NCBI RefSeq assembly: GCF_007290395.2 | Contig: NZ_CP041656.2 | Span: 1,426,001 to 1,490,000 of the forward strand | Direction of reading: 5' to 3' | Length of the DNA: 64,000 bases | DNA from: Bradyrhizobium cosmicum | GTDB taxonomy: Bacteria; Pseudomonadota; Alphaproteobacteria; Rhizobiales; Xanthobacteraceae | Shown: piece by piece, positions 22,313 through 30,363 of the stretch | Position numbering within the stretch: the first letter of the stretch is position 1 | Layout of the letters: every line of letters begins with the position of its first letter | Program-made: the position numbers and the translations under genes | The notes under the pieces: generated by a model | Seen by the model: the letters and a program-made list of their open reading frames with translations, nothing else | What the model was told of the DNA's origin: nothing | The model's database searches: none

Positions 22313-25267
22313 TCAGGCGGCTCTGATCTGACACAGCGTGGCTTTTGGTTCCTGCATGCCGGTGGCAGGATCATAGCCATAGGTCGTCAGCGTATTGACG
22401 CTCTCACCGAGCACGATGGGATCGGCTCCCACTGGATATTTCGCGCGGAGATCGGCGCCCTCGTACCAGCCGGCGAAATGAAAGGGCATCCAGGCAACGC
22501 CTTTGCCGACGCGTTCAGTCACCTGCGCCTTCATCCGGGCCCGTGAGCTGTTCTCCGCACCGGTCACCCAAACCCAGCCGCCGTCGACGATGCCGCGCTC
22601 GGCTGCGTCCGCCGGATTGATCTCGACGTACATGTGCTGCTTCAGTTCGGCGAGCCATTTGTTGGATCGCGTTTCCTCGCCGCCGCCTTCGTATTCGACC
22701 AAACGGCCCGAACTCAGGATCAGCGGGAACTGCTTCGCGATCGCGCGGTCGACGGCGGCCTTCTGCACGGAGAATCCGATATTGGGCACGCGAAATTGCT
22801 TCGCGTCCGGCAAGGTCGGATAGTCGGCAACGAGATCGGGACGCGGCGTGTAGATCGGTTCGCGATGCACTGGAACCGGGTCGGGCAGATTCCACGCGAC
22901 CATGCGAGCCTTGGCGTTTCCATAAGGCGAACACCCGTGTTCGATCGCGACCCGCTGGATCCCGCCGGATAGATCGGTCGACCATGACACCTTGTCCGGA
23001 TCGGCCGGATTGATGCGGGCGATCGTCTCGCGTTCCTGCGCAGTAAGATCCTTGTCCCAGCCGAGCTTCTTCAGCACGCCAAGGGTGAACTCGGGATACC
23101 CGTCCTTGATCTCCGAACCGACGGAGTACGAGCCCTCGGCAAGAAGATTGTCGTGATCTTCCCGCTCCACCTCCTGCCCGTTCTCCATCACCTTGCGTTT
23201 CACCACGCGCTCGACGCCGAAGCGTGCACGGAAGGTGCCGCCGCCCTCTTTCACCGGAAGATTGGTGTTGTAGAGGATCGGCGTGCCTGGATGCTTGAAC
23301 TCCGGCGTACCCCAGCACGGCCATGGCAGGCCGTAATATTCCCCACCAACCTCGGGATCGTCCTTCGGCGCCCGCAATGTCACCAGATCGAACTTGTGCT
23401 GGTTCCTCATGTGGGCCTTGAGCCGCTCCGGTGACTGCCCGCAATATCCGGTCGACCATCCGCCGCGGTTGATTTCGCGCAGGATGTCCTCCGCCGAAAC
23501 CGCGCCGTTCTCGACCTTGATGTTCTTGAACATCAGGTCGGCAAATCCAAACTTGCGGGCGAACATGTACATCACGTCGTAGTCGTTCTTCGACTCGAAG
23601 ACCGGATCGACGATTTTTTCACCCCATTGCAGCGACCGGTTGGAGTTGGTGCGCGAGCCCTCCATCTCGAAACTCGTGCACGCCGGCAAAAGGTAGGTGC
23701 CGTTCTTGCGCTCCGACAGCACCGACCACGCGGTCGGATAGGGATCGCAGACCACCAGCAGCTCGAGCTTCTCGATGCCCTTCACGGCCTCCGGCATCCG
23801 GGTGATGGTATTGACGCCGTGTCCCATGATGAACATGGCCTGCACCGGATTGGGCTGGCTGATCTGATTCTTCGGTAACAAGGTTGCGTCGAACCAGCGC
23901 GTGCTCGGAATGCCCGGCGTCTCCATCAGCTTCTTGTCGGGGAAACGCGACTTCATCCAGTCGTAATCGACCTCCCACACCCGGCACCAATGCCGCCAGG
24001 CCTCCTCGGCGAGACCGTAATACAAAGGCAACGAGGTGACATCGAGACCGAGATCGGTGGCACCCTGCACGTTGGTGTGGCCGCGGAAGATGTTGGCGCC
24101 GGCGCCGGGCTGCCCAATGTTGCCGGTGGCAAGCAGCAACAGGCAGCTGGCGCGGACATTGGCAGTGCCGGTGGTGAATTGAGTCTGCCCCATCGCCCAG
24201 ATCAGCGTCGCGGGCTTCTGCGTCGCGAACAATTGAGCGACGTGCTTGACCTGCGCTTCGGGCAAGCCGGTCACGCGCTCGACCTCCTTGGGAGGCCACT
24301 TCGCAATTTCCTTTCGGACCTCGTCCAGGCCATAGACGCGCTGGCTGAGGAATTCCTTGTCTTCCCAGCCATTCTCGAAGATGTGCCACAGCATGCCGTA
24401 GATCGTGGCAATGTGCGTGCCGGGGCGAACCCGGACGTATTCGGTCGCGTGCGCAGCGGTCCGCGTCATCCGGGGATCGACCACGATCATGTTGGCGCGG
24501 TTGAGCTCCTTGCCTTCGAGAATGTGCTGCAGGGAAACCGGGTGCGCCTCAGCCGGATTGCCGCCCATCAACAGGATGGTCTTGGCGTTGCGGATGTCGT
24601 TGTAGCTGTTGGTCATCGCGCCGTAGCCCCAGGTATTGGCTACGCCGGTGACCGTCGTCGAGTGACAGATCCGCGCCTGATGGTCGGAATTGTTGGTGCC
24701 CCAGAACGCCGCGAGCTTGCGATTGAGATAGGCGGCCTCGTTGGTGAACTTGGCGGAGCCGAGCCAATATACCGAGTCGGGGCCGGCTTTCTGGCGAATA
24801 TCCAGCAGCTTGTCGCCGATCTCGTCGATCGCCTTCTCCCAGGAGATTTGTGTCCACTGTCCGTTGACGAGTTTGACGGGATAGCGCAAACGCCGCTCGT
24901 TCAGCACGTCGTCGCGAACCGCGGCACCCTTGCAGCAATGCGAGCCGCGATTGATCGGACTGTCGTAGTCGGGTTCCTGTCCGATCCATACGCCGTTGGC
25001 GACCTTGGCGACCACCGAGCAGCCGACCGAGCAGTGCGTACAGATGTTCTTCCGGATCGTGACCGGTGCGCCGACAGGCGGCGGTGGACCAGCCTCGGCC
25101 TTCCGCACGCCGTGCAGCCCGATTTCACCGACGGCGACCAATGCGCCCGCGGTGACGCCCGAGCGCTTCAGGAAAGCTCGCCGGTCCAGGCCCGACGAAG
25201 GTGGCTTGGCCTCCGCATTCGCGGGCCTGGCACGTTCCGGACGACGCTCGGACTTCCTGATCAGCAC
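22313..25267 (-). CDS. Formate dehydrogenase alpha subunit, molybdopterin catalytic subunit
   Basis: This catalytic subunit oxidises formate to CO2 at a bis-MGD molybdenum or tungsten centre. The 984-residue protein has a twin-arginine signal (LDRRAFLKRSG near residues 27-37), then a 4Fe-4S motif beginning CTHCSVGC and ending SHCCKGA. The active-site segment ARICHSTTVTG carries cysteine where many homologues have selenocysteine, so no SECIS element or Sec machinery is required. MGGNPAEAHPVSLQHILEG and the C-terminal MPFHFAGWYEG domain match the FdnG/FdoG group. The start is a GTG with GGAG just upstream. TorD, DUF3305/3306 and fdhD (38484) are the expected maturation partners. Confidence 0.95.
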   Translation of the reverse strand: MLIRKSERRPERARPANAEAKPPSSGLDRRAFLKRSGVTAGALVAVGEIGLHGVRKAEAGPPPPVGAPVTIRKNICTHCSVGCSVVAKVANGVWIGQEPDYDSPINRGSHCCKGAAVRDDVLNERRLRYPVKLVNGQWTQISWEKAIDEIGDKLLDIRQKAGPDSVYWLGSAKFTNEAAYLNRKLAAFWGTNNSDHQARICHSTTVTGVANTWGYGAMTNSYNDIRNAKTILLMGGNPAEAHPVSLQHILEGKELNRANMIVVDPRMTRTAAHATEYVRVRPGTHIATIYGMLWHIFENGWEDKEFLSQRVYGLDEVRKEIAKWPPKEVERVTGLPEAQVKHVAQLFATQKPATLIWAMGQTQFTTGTANVRASCLLLLATGNIGQPGAGANIFRGHTNVQGATDLGLDVTSLPLYYGLAEEAWRHWCRVWEVDYDWMKSRFPDKKLMETPGIPSTRWFDATLLPKNQISQPNPVQAMFIMGHGVNTITRMPEAVKGIEKLELLVVCDPYPTAWSVLSERKNGTYLLPACTSFEMEGSRTNSNRSLQWGEKIVDPVFESKNDYDVMYMFARKFGFADLMFKNIKVENGAVSAEDILREINRGGWSTGYCGQSPERLKAHMRNQHKFDLVTLRAPKDDPEVGGEYYGLPWPCWGTPEFKHPGTPILYNTNLPVKEGGGTFRARFGVERVVKRKVMENGQEVEREDHDNLLAEGSYSVGSEIKDGYPEFTLGVLKKLGWDKDLTAQERETIARINPADPDKVSWSTDLSGGIQRVAIEHGCSPYGNAKARMVAWNLPDPVPVHREPIYTPRPDLVADYPTLPDAKQFRVPNIGFSVQKAAVDRAIAKQFPLILSSGRLVEYEGGGEETRSNKWLAELKQHMYVEINPADAAERGIVDGGWVWVTGAENSSRARMKAQVTERVGKGVAWMPFHFAGWYEGADLRAKYPVGADPIVLGESVNTLTTYGYDPATGMQEPKATLCQIRAA

Positions 25268-25276
25268 GGAGGTCTC

Positions 25277-25489
25277 CTATCGAGCGGGAGGATAGCCGTT
25301 GACGCGGTAGAAGTTCCTGACTTCCTGCGAGTCTGGTCGATAGCGAGCCTTGCGCTTCTGATTCAGGTCGACCGGCTTTGCGGAAACCGGGGACGGCAAC
25401 AGCTCGCCAGCGCTGACTACGCCGACGCCAACAATCGTCAGCTTGAGCAGGTCACGTCGAAGAAGCTTTCGCGGTGGTTCATTCTTCAA
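25277..25489 (-). CDS. Small twin-arginine signal protein of formate dehydrogenase operon
   Basis: The 70-residue product has a twin-arginine signal (LLRRDLLKLTIVGVGVV, about residues 9-25) and an SPVSAKPVD cleavage region, leaving a short basic mature peptide ending FYRVNGYPPAR. Tiny proteins of this build are found immediately before the alpha subunit of this formate dehydrogenase class (the formate-associated TAT signal family). The role is unknown; it may be a small extra subunit or assembly factor. It ends 9 bases before the alpha GTG and is the first gene of the minus-strand structural operon. Confidence 0.85.
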   Translation of the reverse strand: MKNEPPRKLLRRDLLKLTIVGVGVVSAGELLPSPVSAKPVDLNQKRKARYRPDSQEVRNFYRVNGYPPAR

Positions 25490-25554
25490 CGAAGCACACT
25501 CCCGTTTCGGGTTAGCCGCCCGCAGGTTATCCGAGTTCAGTCACGAACATCAAT

Positions 25555-25571
25555 CGCAATCCTGTATTGCG
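25555..25571. promoter_or_regulatory. Inverted repeat upstream of the formate dehydrogenase operon
   Basis: CGCAAT and ATTGCG form a perfect 6-base inverted repeat with a 5-base spacer, 66 bases upstream of the small TAT gene that begins the operon. The 288-base gap 25490-25777 has no convincing coding frame, and the operon promoter must lie in it. It also contains TCCGGACCG twice, near 25726 and 25747. Regulator binding is inference from symmetry and location. Confidence 0.35.
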
Positions 25572-25777
25572 TCGGCCGCAGGCCAGTACTCTATCCTTGG
25601 GCCCAGCAGATTGTCGTGCGAAATGGAAAAGGACGAAGTACCTGAGCGGTCGAGATAGATCAGGAATCTCAATGAGAGCTAGCGCTCAACACAGCCCCTT
25701 CATTCTGGCTGCATGGGATAAGTGGTCCGGACCGTGGCGTTGCGCGTTCCGGACCGATGGATGGGATGCGCGCCAAT

Positions 25778-26155
25778 CTAGCTGCAGCTCAGCGGCAACG
25801 GCTGGCCGGGATGCAGCTCGTACCAGTCATAGCAATCCGGATAGGCGCCGTAGAATCCATATCCGGACCGTCCGTAGCGGTGAAATGCGTGCTGGCGGAG
25901 ACCGCCGGCATGACCGCCGAAGCCGAGGTGCTCGCCGCCGAACCGGGCGCCGCCGCCGAAGCCGCCCTCATGCCCCATGCCGCCGAAATGCGCACCGCCG
26001 CCAAAGCCCGCATGTCCGCCGCCGAAGCCACCGCCACCAAAGCCGCCGTGGCCCCCACCACCACCGCCGTGCGCGCTGGCGGAGCCGATGGCGAGTGTCG
26101 AGGCAAGCGCTGCTGTCGCAAGAATCATGATGGCTCGTTGCATGGAAGACCTCAT
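25778..26155 (-). CDS. Glycine/histidine-rich secreted protein
   Basis: The 125-residue protein has a signal peptide (about residues 5-28, ending ASAHG) and then a mature region of Gly-Gly-Phe and Gly-His repeats (FGGGGFGGGHAGFGGG and similar), closing with a tyrosine-rich YGFYGAYPDCYDWYELHPGQ. Short Gly/His-rich exported proteins of this kind are frequent in Bradyrhizobium; they may bind metals or the cell envelope, but function is unproven. AGGAG six bases before the ATG at 26155 fixes the start. The C-terminal block with two cysteines, CYDWYELHPGQPLPLSC, is shared by many such proteins in this group. Confidence 0.8.
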   Translation of the reverse strand: MRSSMQRAIMILATAALASTLAIGSASAHGGGGGGHGGFGGGGFGGGHAGFGGGAHFGGMGHEGGFGGGARFGGEHLGFGGHAGGLRQHAFHRYGRSGYGFYGAYPDCYDWYELHPGQPLPLSCS

Positions 26156-26361
26156 GGAAAACTCCTCTCGTGTTGAGCGGCCCAGCCACCTTGGAATCCG
26201 CTAACGCATCGCGCTACGCGCGCGAGGCGCTGATGATTGGGCCTGTGATGCAGGAGAGGTAGGAGCGATGCACGGCAATCCAACTGAATTCGGCGTCATA
26301 TATCGGTCGCGCCACCCGCCAAGGTGAAACCGCCGCGCAAGGTGGCGCGCAAACGCGAGAA

Positions 26362-26386
26362 AGCGGGCTGAATGGATCAGCCCGCT
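26362..26386 (-). terminator. Rho-independent terminator for the 26445-26693 gene
   Basis: AGCGGGCTGA and TCAGCCCGCT form a perfect 10-base stem with a 5-base loop. On the minus strand it is followed by TTTCTCG, a short T-rich run. It lies about 60 bases past the end of the minus-strand gene at 26445. The surrounding 26156-26444 gap has no gene. Confidence 0.6.
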
Positions 26387-26444
26387 CCCTGTCATTCGAT
26401 GTGCGGCGGCCGGCGGCGTCATCCGCACTGGCGGGCCGGCGCGC

Positions 26445-26693
26445 TCAGTAACTGCCGGTGCCCGGCTCGCACGGCACGTTGTTGCCGGTCCACGGCGCGG
26501 TGGCGAAGGCGCCGACGCGCGGCGCCGGAATGCAGGCGCGTTCGCCCGGATAGTAGAACGGCGCGTTCATTGCGACCGTATCGGCTTCCACCGCGGGCTG
26601 CTGCACGACGCGATGATGCTCGCGCGCCATGACGGGGCCGCCCAGCATGGCGGCTGCGATCAATCCCATCGACAATAATTTGGACGTGGTCAT
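26445..26693 (-). CDS. Small secreted hypothetical protein
   Basis: The 82-residue product starts at 26693 (MTTSKLLSMGLIAAAMLGGP), with GGAGAG just upstream; the frame is open to 26741 but that part lacks a start signal. The signal peptide probably ends at VMA, leaving a mature peptide of about 60 residues with two cysteines (GERACIPAP and NNVPCEPG) that could form a disulfide. I do not recognise a family function. It has its own hairpin terminator and its promoter is divergent from the two-component system at 27187. Confidence 0.7.
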   Translation of the reverse strand: MTTSKLLSMGLIAAAMLGGPVMAREHHRVVQQPAVEADTVAMNAPFYYPGERACIPAPRVGAFATAPWTGNNVPCEPGTGSY

Positions 26694-27186
26694 TCGCTCT
26701 CTCCATTGATGACATCGGGCCGAACCAAGCCGGCTCGTCATCGAGGTGTGAACGATCGGGCGCGATTCAAACGCACGATTTGCTCACCACAATTCAACCG
26801 CCTGTGAGCCGATGCGACGTCACGACCACGATCGTGCGAATGCATAACATCCGTGGCCCCTGAAACTACAGCGCGTGCGTTGAGGGCGTATATTCGATCA
26901 ACTGCAGTTCGAAAAGCGGAGCGCGCAAGATGATCACGACATTGGCAACACGTCACGTCCTTGCATGGATGCTGCTCGTGAGGCGAGCCGCCCGGAGCAT
27001 GAACTGGAATTCAATGGCAGCGCTCGCGCCGCAAGCCTATCTCGTACCACAGCGAGTGGCCTGCATCGGACGGCGTCAAGGCCGCAAGGTCGGTGTGCGC
27101 GGACAACGGACATGACACCGCGCGCTGCTGAACCCACGCTTCCTCACCGCGCGCCAGGACGCCGCGCGAAAGGTGGAGCGAAGATC
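26694..27186. other. Intergenic region, divergent promoters presumed
   Basis: This 493-base stretch separates a minus-strand secreted protein gene from the plus-strand response regulator. Two open frames cross it (from 26930 and from 26965 in the regulator's frame), but their composition is irregular, basic and lacks any recognisable domain, so I do not call a gene. No tRNA, repeat array or strong terminator is visible. Promoters for both flanking units must lie here. Confidence 0.6.
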
Positions 27187-27867
27187 ATGAACCGGATTCT
27201 CCTGATCGAGGACGACGCCGAGACTGCCGAGGCGATCGTGGCCGAGCTCGCCGATCGCGGCTTCGAGGTGCAATGGGCCGGTGACGGCGTTGACGGTCTC
27301 GACAGGGCCCGGGCGTCGAGCCCGGATGCCATGATCGTCGACCGTATGCTGCCCGGCATGGATGGGCTCACCGTCATAGAGGCGCTGCGCAAGGATCAGG
27401 TCAGGACGCCCGTGCTGGTGCTCAGTGCACTCGGCGCGGTGGATGACCGGGTGCGCGGATTGCGTATGGGCGGAGACGACTATCTCACCAAGCCGTTCGC
27501 GCTGGTCGAACTGGTCGCGCGGATCGAGGCGCTGCTGCGCCGTCCCGGCGACAGCCGCGAGACCATTCTGCATGCCGGGCCGCTCAAGCTCGACCTGATC
27601 GAGCGGACCGCGCAGCGTGGCGAGCGCGAGCTCGACCTGCTGCCGCGCGAATTCCGACTGCTCGAATACATGATGCGCCGGAACGACCAGTTGCTGACGC
27701 GCGCCATGCTGCTCGAGGAGGTCTGGAACTACAAGTTCGTTCCGGCGACTACGAATTTGATCGACGTCCATATGGGCCGGCTTCGCCACAAGGTCGACGG
27801 CCCCGGAGAGACGCCGCTGATCCACAACGTCCGGGGCTCCGGCTTCGTCCTGCGCTCGCGGCAATAG
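27187..27867 (+). CDS. OmpR-family response regulator
   Basis: The 226-residue protein has a receiver domain (residues 1-120) with acidic pocket D9-D10, phosphoacceptor D52 in MIVDRMLPGMDG and K102 in YLTKPF. This is followed by an OmpR-type winged helix (about 130-225) ending IDVHMGRLRHKVDGPGETP and RGSGFVLR. It will activate or repress genes when phosphorylated, presumably by the kinase encoded 9 bases downstream. The frame is open upstream to 26965, but the ATG at 27187 gives the canonical MNRILLIEDD start. The target genes are unknown; the RND pump and secreted proteins nearby are candidates. Confidence 0.93.
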   Translation: MNRILLIEDDAETAEAIVAELADRGFEVQWAGDGVDGLDRARASSPDAMIVDRMLPGMDGLTVIEALRKDQVRTPVLVLSALGAVDDRVRGLRMGGDDYLTKPFALVELVARIEALLRRPGDSRETILHAGPLKLDLIERTAQRGERELDLLPREFRLLEYMMRRNDQLLTRAMLLEEVWNYKFVPATTNLIDVHMGRLRHKVDGPGETPLIHNVRGSGFVLRSRQ

Positions 27868-27876
27868 GGGCGGGCA

Positions 27877-29301
27877 ATGTACCAGATCCGGTTGATCCGC
27901 TCCGGCACATTCCTCTGGGCCCTGGCTGTGGCGGCGGCATTCGCGTTGTTCGTGGTCGCGCTATTCGCGTTCATCTACTGGAAGCTCGACGACTATCTGG
28001 TCGCGCGCTCCGATCGCATGATCACCACGCAGATCCACTTCGTTGCGGATCTGCCGCCGGCGCGCCGCGTCAGCGCCATCGCAGATCATCTGGCGCAGGA
28101 CTCCAGGGGCGTGCAATACGCGGCACTGTTCGATGCCGCCGGCGCCCGCCTTGCCGGCAACATCGATCGCCTGCCGCGCGAACTCGGACTCGACGGAGCG
28201 GTGCAGGGTGTGCCGCTCGACCTGCTGGAAAAGGCCGCGGCGCATGTGCCGGTGGTCAGGGCGGTCGGCAGGCGCCTCGACGATGGTGATATCCTGGTTA
28301 TGGGACGGAACGTCGACGAGACGCGCGAGATATCGAGCGTCGTGGGGGAGGCCCTGGCCCTCGGCCTGCTGCCGGCCTTCAGCCTCTGCCTGTTGGCCGG
28401 TGTCTGGCTGAGCGTCCGCGCCCAGAGGCGCGTGGAAGAAGTCAACCAGCGGGTCCAGCGCATCGTGGCCGGCGAGTTGCGGGAGCGGCTCCCGGAGGGC
28501 AGCACGGACGATTCCTTCGCGCGGCTGGCCGGAATCGTCAACGGCATGCTCGACGAGATGGAGACCATGATCAATGCGCTGGCCGGTGTCGGCAACGACA
28601 TCGCTCATGATCTCAGGACGCCGCTGACGCGCGTCCGTCTGGCGCTGGAGCGCGGTCGAACGCATGCGGCAACGCTGGAAGAGCTCCAGGACGTCTCGGA
28701 CAAGGCCATCGCCGGCATCGACCAGTCGCTGGCGATCATCACGGCCCTGCTGCGCCTGACCGAGATCGAGAACAACCGCCGCATGGCCGGTTTTGGCGAC
28801 GTCGCGCTCGACGAGATCCTGCGGGAGGTGTGCGACGTCTACGAGCCCATCGCCGAAGACAAGCGCATCGGGCTCGGGGTCGTCATCGAGCGCAATGTGC
28901 GGGTGTGGGGCGACCGCGACCTGCTGTTCGAGGCGGTCGCTAATCTCGTCGACAATGCCGTCAAGTTCACGCCGTCAGGCGGACGGGTGGAGCTCGCGCT
29001 GGAAGCGGAGGACGACACCGCGCTCGTGCGCGTGAGCGACACCGGGCCCGGCATCAGCGAGCAGGAGCGCGAGGCGGTGCTGCGGCGGTTCTATCGTTCC
29101 GACAAGATGCGCAACACGCCCGGCGTGGGGCTCGGACTGAGCCTGGTGGCCGCAATCGTCAAGCTGCACGGCTTCCGGCTGATCATTGGCCCCGCTCCCG
29201 GAGGGCGGATCGAGATCCTCGCCTGGACCGGGAAGGCGGGCATGCCCATCACGCGCCGGTCGCGGACATTGCTGCACGCAGACGCGAGCCGGATGGGATG
29301 A
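27877..29301 (+). CDS. Membrane sensor histidine kinase
   Basis: The 474-residue kinase has a first membrane helix at about residues 11-35, a periplasmic domain of about 120 residues, a second helix at about 158-180, and a HAMP linker (RRVEEVNQRVQRIVAGEL). The dimerisation domain follows with phosphoacceptor H244 in NDIAHDLRTPLTRVRLALE, then an ATPase domain with EAVANLVDNAVKFTP, DTGPGIS and GVGLGLSLV. It is the evident partner of the OmpR-type regulator upstream. The ligand is unknown. The sequence resembles heavy-metal or antimicrobial-type sensors near RND pumps, which is compatible with the efflux genes 1 kb downstream, but that is inference. Confidence 0.92.
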   Translation: MYQIRLIRSGTFLWALAVAAAFALFVVALFAFIYWKLDDYLVARSDRMITTQIHFVADLPPARRVSAIADHLAQDSRGVQYAALFDAAGARLAGNIDRLPRELGLDGAVQGVPLDLLEKAAAHVPVVRAVGRRLDDGDILVMGRNVDETREISSVVGEALALGLLPAFSLCLLAGVWLSVRAQRRVEEVNQRVQRIVAGELRERLPEGSTDDSFARLAGIVNGMLDEMETMINALAGVGNDIAHDLRTPLTRVRLALERGRTHAATLEELQDVSDKAIAGIDQSLAIITALLRLTEIENNRRMAGFGDVALDEILREVCDVYEPIAEDKRIGLGVVIERNVRVWGDRDLLFEAVANLVDNAVKFTPSGGRVELALEAEDDTALVRVSDTGPGISEQEREAVLRRFYRSDKMRNTPGVGLGLSLVAAIVKLHGFRLIIGPAPGGRIEILAWTGKAGMPITRRSRTLLHADASRMG

Positions 29302-29308
29302 CCAGATC

Positions 29309-29371
29309 ATGCAAGATGCTTTCGAGATCAACCAGCCGGCCTGGACCAGAGGAGTGACAGATGCAGACTAG
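29309..29371 (+). CDS. Possible 20-residue leader peptide overlapping the rpoH-like gene
   Basis: A short frame starting ATG at 29309 encodes MQDAFEINQPAWTRGVTDAD and stops at 29371, 11 bases inside the sigma factor gene. The sigma gene's ribosome-binding site (GAGGAGTGACAG) lies inside this frame. The frame has no strong ribosome-binding site of its own (GGGATG). It could couple translation of the sigma factor to a short leader, but conservation is unknown and it may be chance. Confidence 0.3.
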   Translation: MQDAFEINQPAWTRGVTDAD

Positions 29372-30284
29372 CCACGAAATAGCGAGGCGCGATCCCAGTG
29401 CCATGCCGGCCGCATCGGTGTCGCCACCGTTCCTCAGCGCATATTCGGCAACCATCGGGCGCTTCGACCTGCTGGAGCCGGGGCAGGAGCAGCAGCTGGC
29501 AAGGCGCTGGCAGGAGACGCGGGACCGGAGTGCGGCGGACGCGCTCGTCACCAGCCATCTGCGGCTCGCCGCCAAGCTGGCGCGCGGTTACAAGGGATAC
29601 GGACTTCCGCTGGTCGATCTGATCGCGGAAGCGAATCTCGGCCTCGTGATCGCGGCGTCACGCTTCGAACCCGGCCGCGGCGCGCGATTCTCCAGCTATG
29701 CAGTCTGGTGGATCAAGGCGGCCATTCACGAGTACATCCTGCGCTCATGGTCCCTGGTCAAGATCGGGACGACGGCCGCTCAGAAGAGGCTGTTCTTCAA
29801 GCTCCGCAGCGAGATCAGGAAAGCCACCGGCAACGTGATGACGGGGCTCACACCTGACGTCGCCGAATTGATCGCCGGGAAGCTCGATGTGACGGCGCGT
29901 GAGGTGATCGAGATGGACGCGCGGCTCAATGGCGACATGTCATTGAACGCCCGTGTCGGCGATGAGGACAGTGGAACCGAGCTGGAAGCCTTGCTGGTCG
30001 ACGGGGCGGCCGACGCGGAGACGGTGCTCGCCGATCACGAGCTGTCGGAGCAGCGCACCTGTGCCCTGCGTGCCGCGCTGGGCGGGCTCGCGGCGCGGGA
30101 GCGTCGGATCTTCGAGGCACGGCGGCTGACGGAACGTCCCGTGACTCTCGATCAGCTCGCCCGCGAACTGGCGATCTCCAGCGAACGTGTCAGGCAGATC
30201 GAGCTTCGCGCCTTCGGCAAGGTGAAGCGCGCCGTCATGCTCGCCGCACAGGACGCGCCACGCGCCGCCGCGTGTGTCGGCTGA
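29361..30284 (+). CDS. RpoH-like RNA polymerase sigma-32 factor
   Basis: The 307-residue protein contains region 2 with LVTSHLRLAAKLARGYKGYG, LIAEANLGLVIAASRFEPGRG and FSSYAVWWIKAAIHEYILRS. It also has the RpoH-box-like AAQKRLFFKLRSEIRK and region 4 with LARELAISSERVRQIELRAF. It is therefore a heat-shock-class (group 3, sigma-32) factor and not an ECF sigma. Alphaproteobacteria often have several RpoH copies; this one lies after a two-component system and before an efflux operon, suggesting an envelope-stress role. The ATG at 29361 follows GAGGAG. No adjacent anti-sigma gene is seen. Confidence 0.9.
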   Translation: MQTSHEIARRDPSAMPAASVSPPFLSAYSATIGRFDLLEPGQEQQLARRWQETRDRSAADALVTSHLRLAAKLARGYKGYGLPLVDLIAEANLGLVIAASRFEPGRGARFSSYAVWWIKAAIHEYILRSWSLVKIGTTAAQKRLFFKLRSEIRKATGNVMTGLTPDVAELIAGKLDVTAREVIEMDARLNGDMSLNARVGDEDSGTELEALLVDGAADAETVLADHELSEQRTCALRAALGGLAARERRIFEARRLTERPVTLDQLARELAISSERVRQIELRAFGKVKRAVMLAAQDAPRAAACVG

Positions 30285-30363
30285 ATTCGATTTCATTTGA
30301 ACGGGGAACCGACAGTCCTCACCTGTCCGACGATTACGCATAACCCGCTTCAGGCAGACTATC

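Noticed and set aside
22313..25267. Possible selenocysteine (in-frame TGA) in formate dehydrogenase alpha
   Set aside because: The active-site position is an ordinary cysteine codon in ARICHSTTV and the frame is uninterrupted.
25950..26120. Repetitive GCC/CCG triplets resembling a repeat array
   Set aside because: They are the codons of the glycine/histidine-rich secreted protein, not a CRISPR or independent repeat; spacers and conserved repeats are lacking. I saw no CRISPR array anywhere in the window.
26930..27115. 61-codon frame before the response regulator
   Set aside because: Composition is irregular and basic and it has no domain; the region is better explained as leader or promoter DNA.
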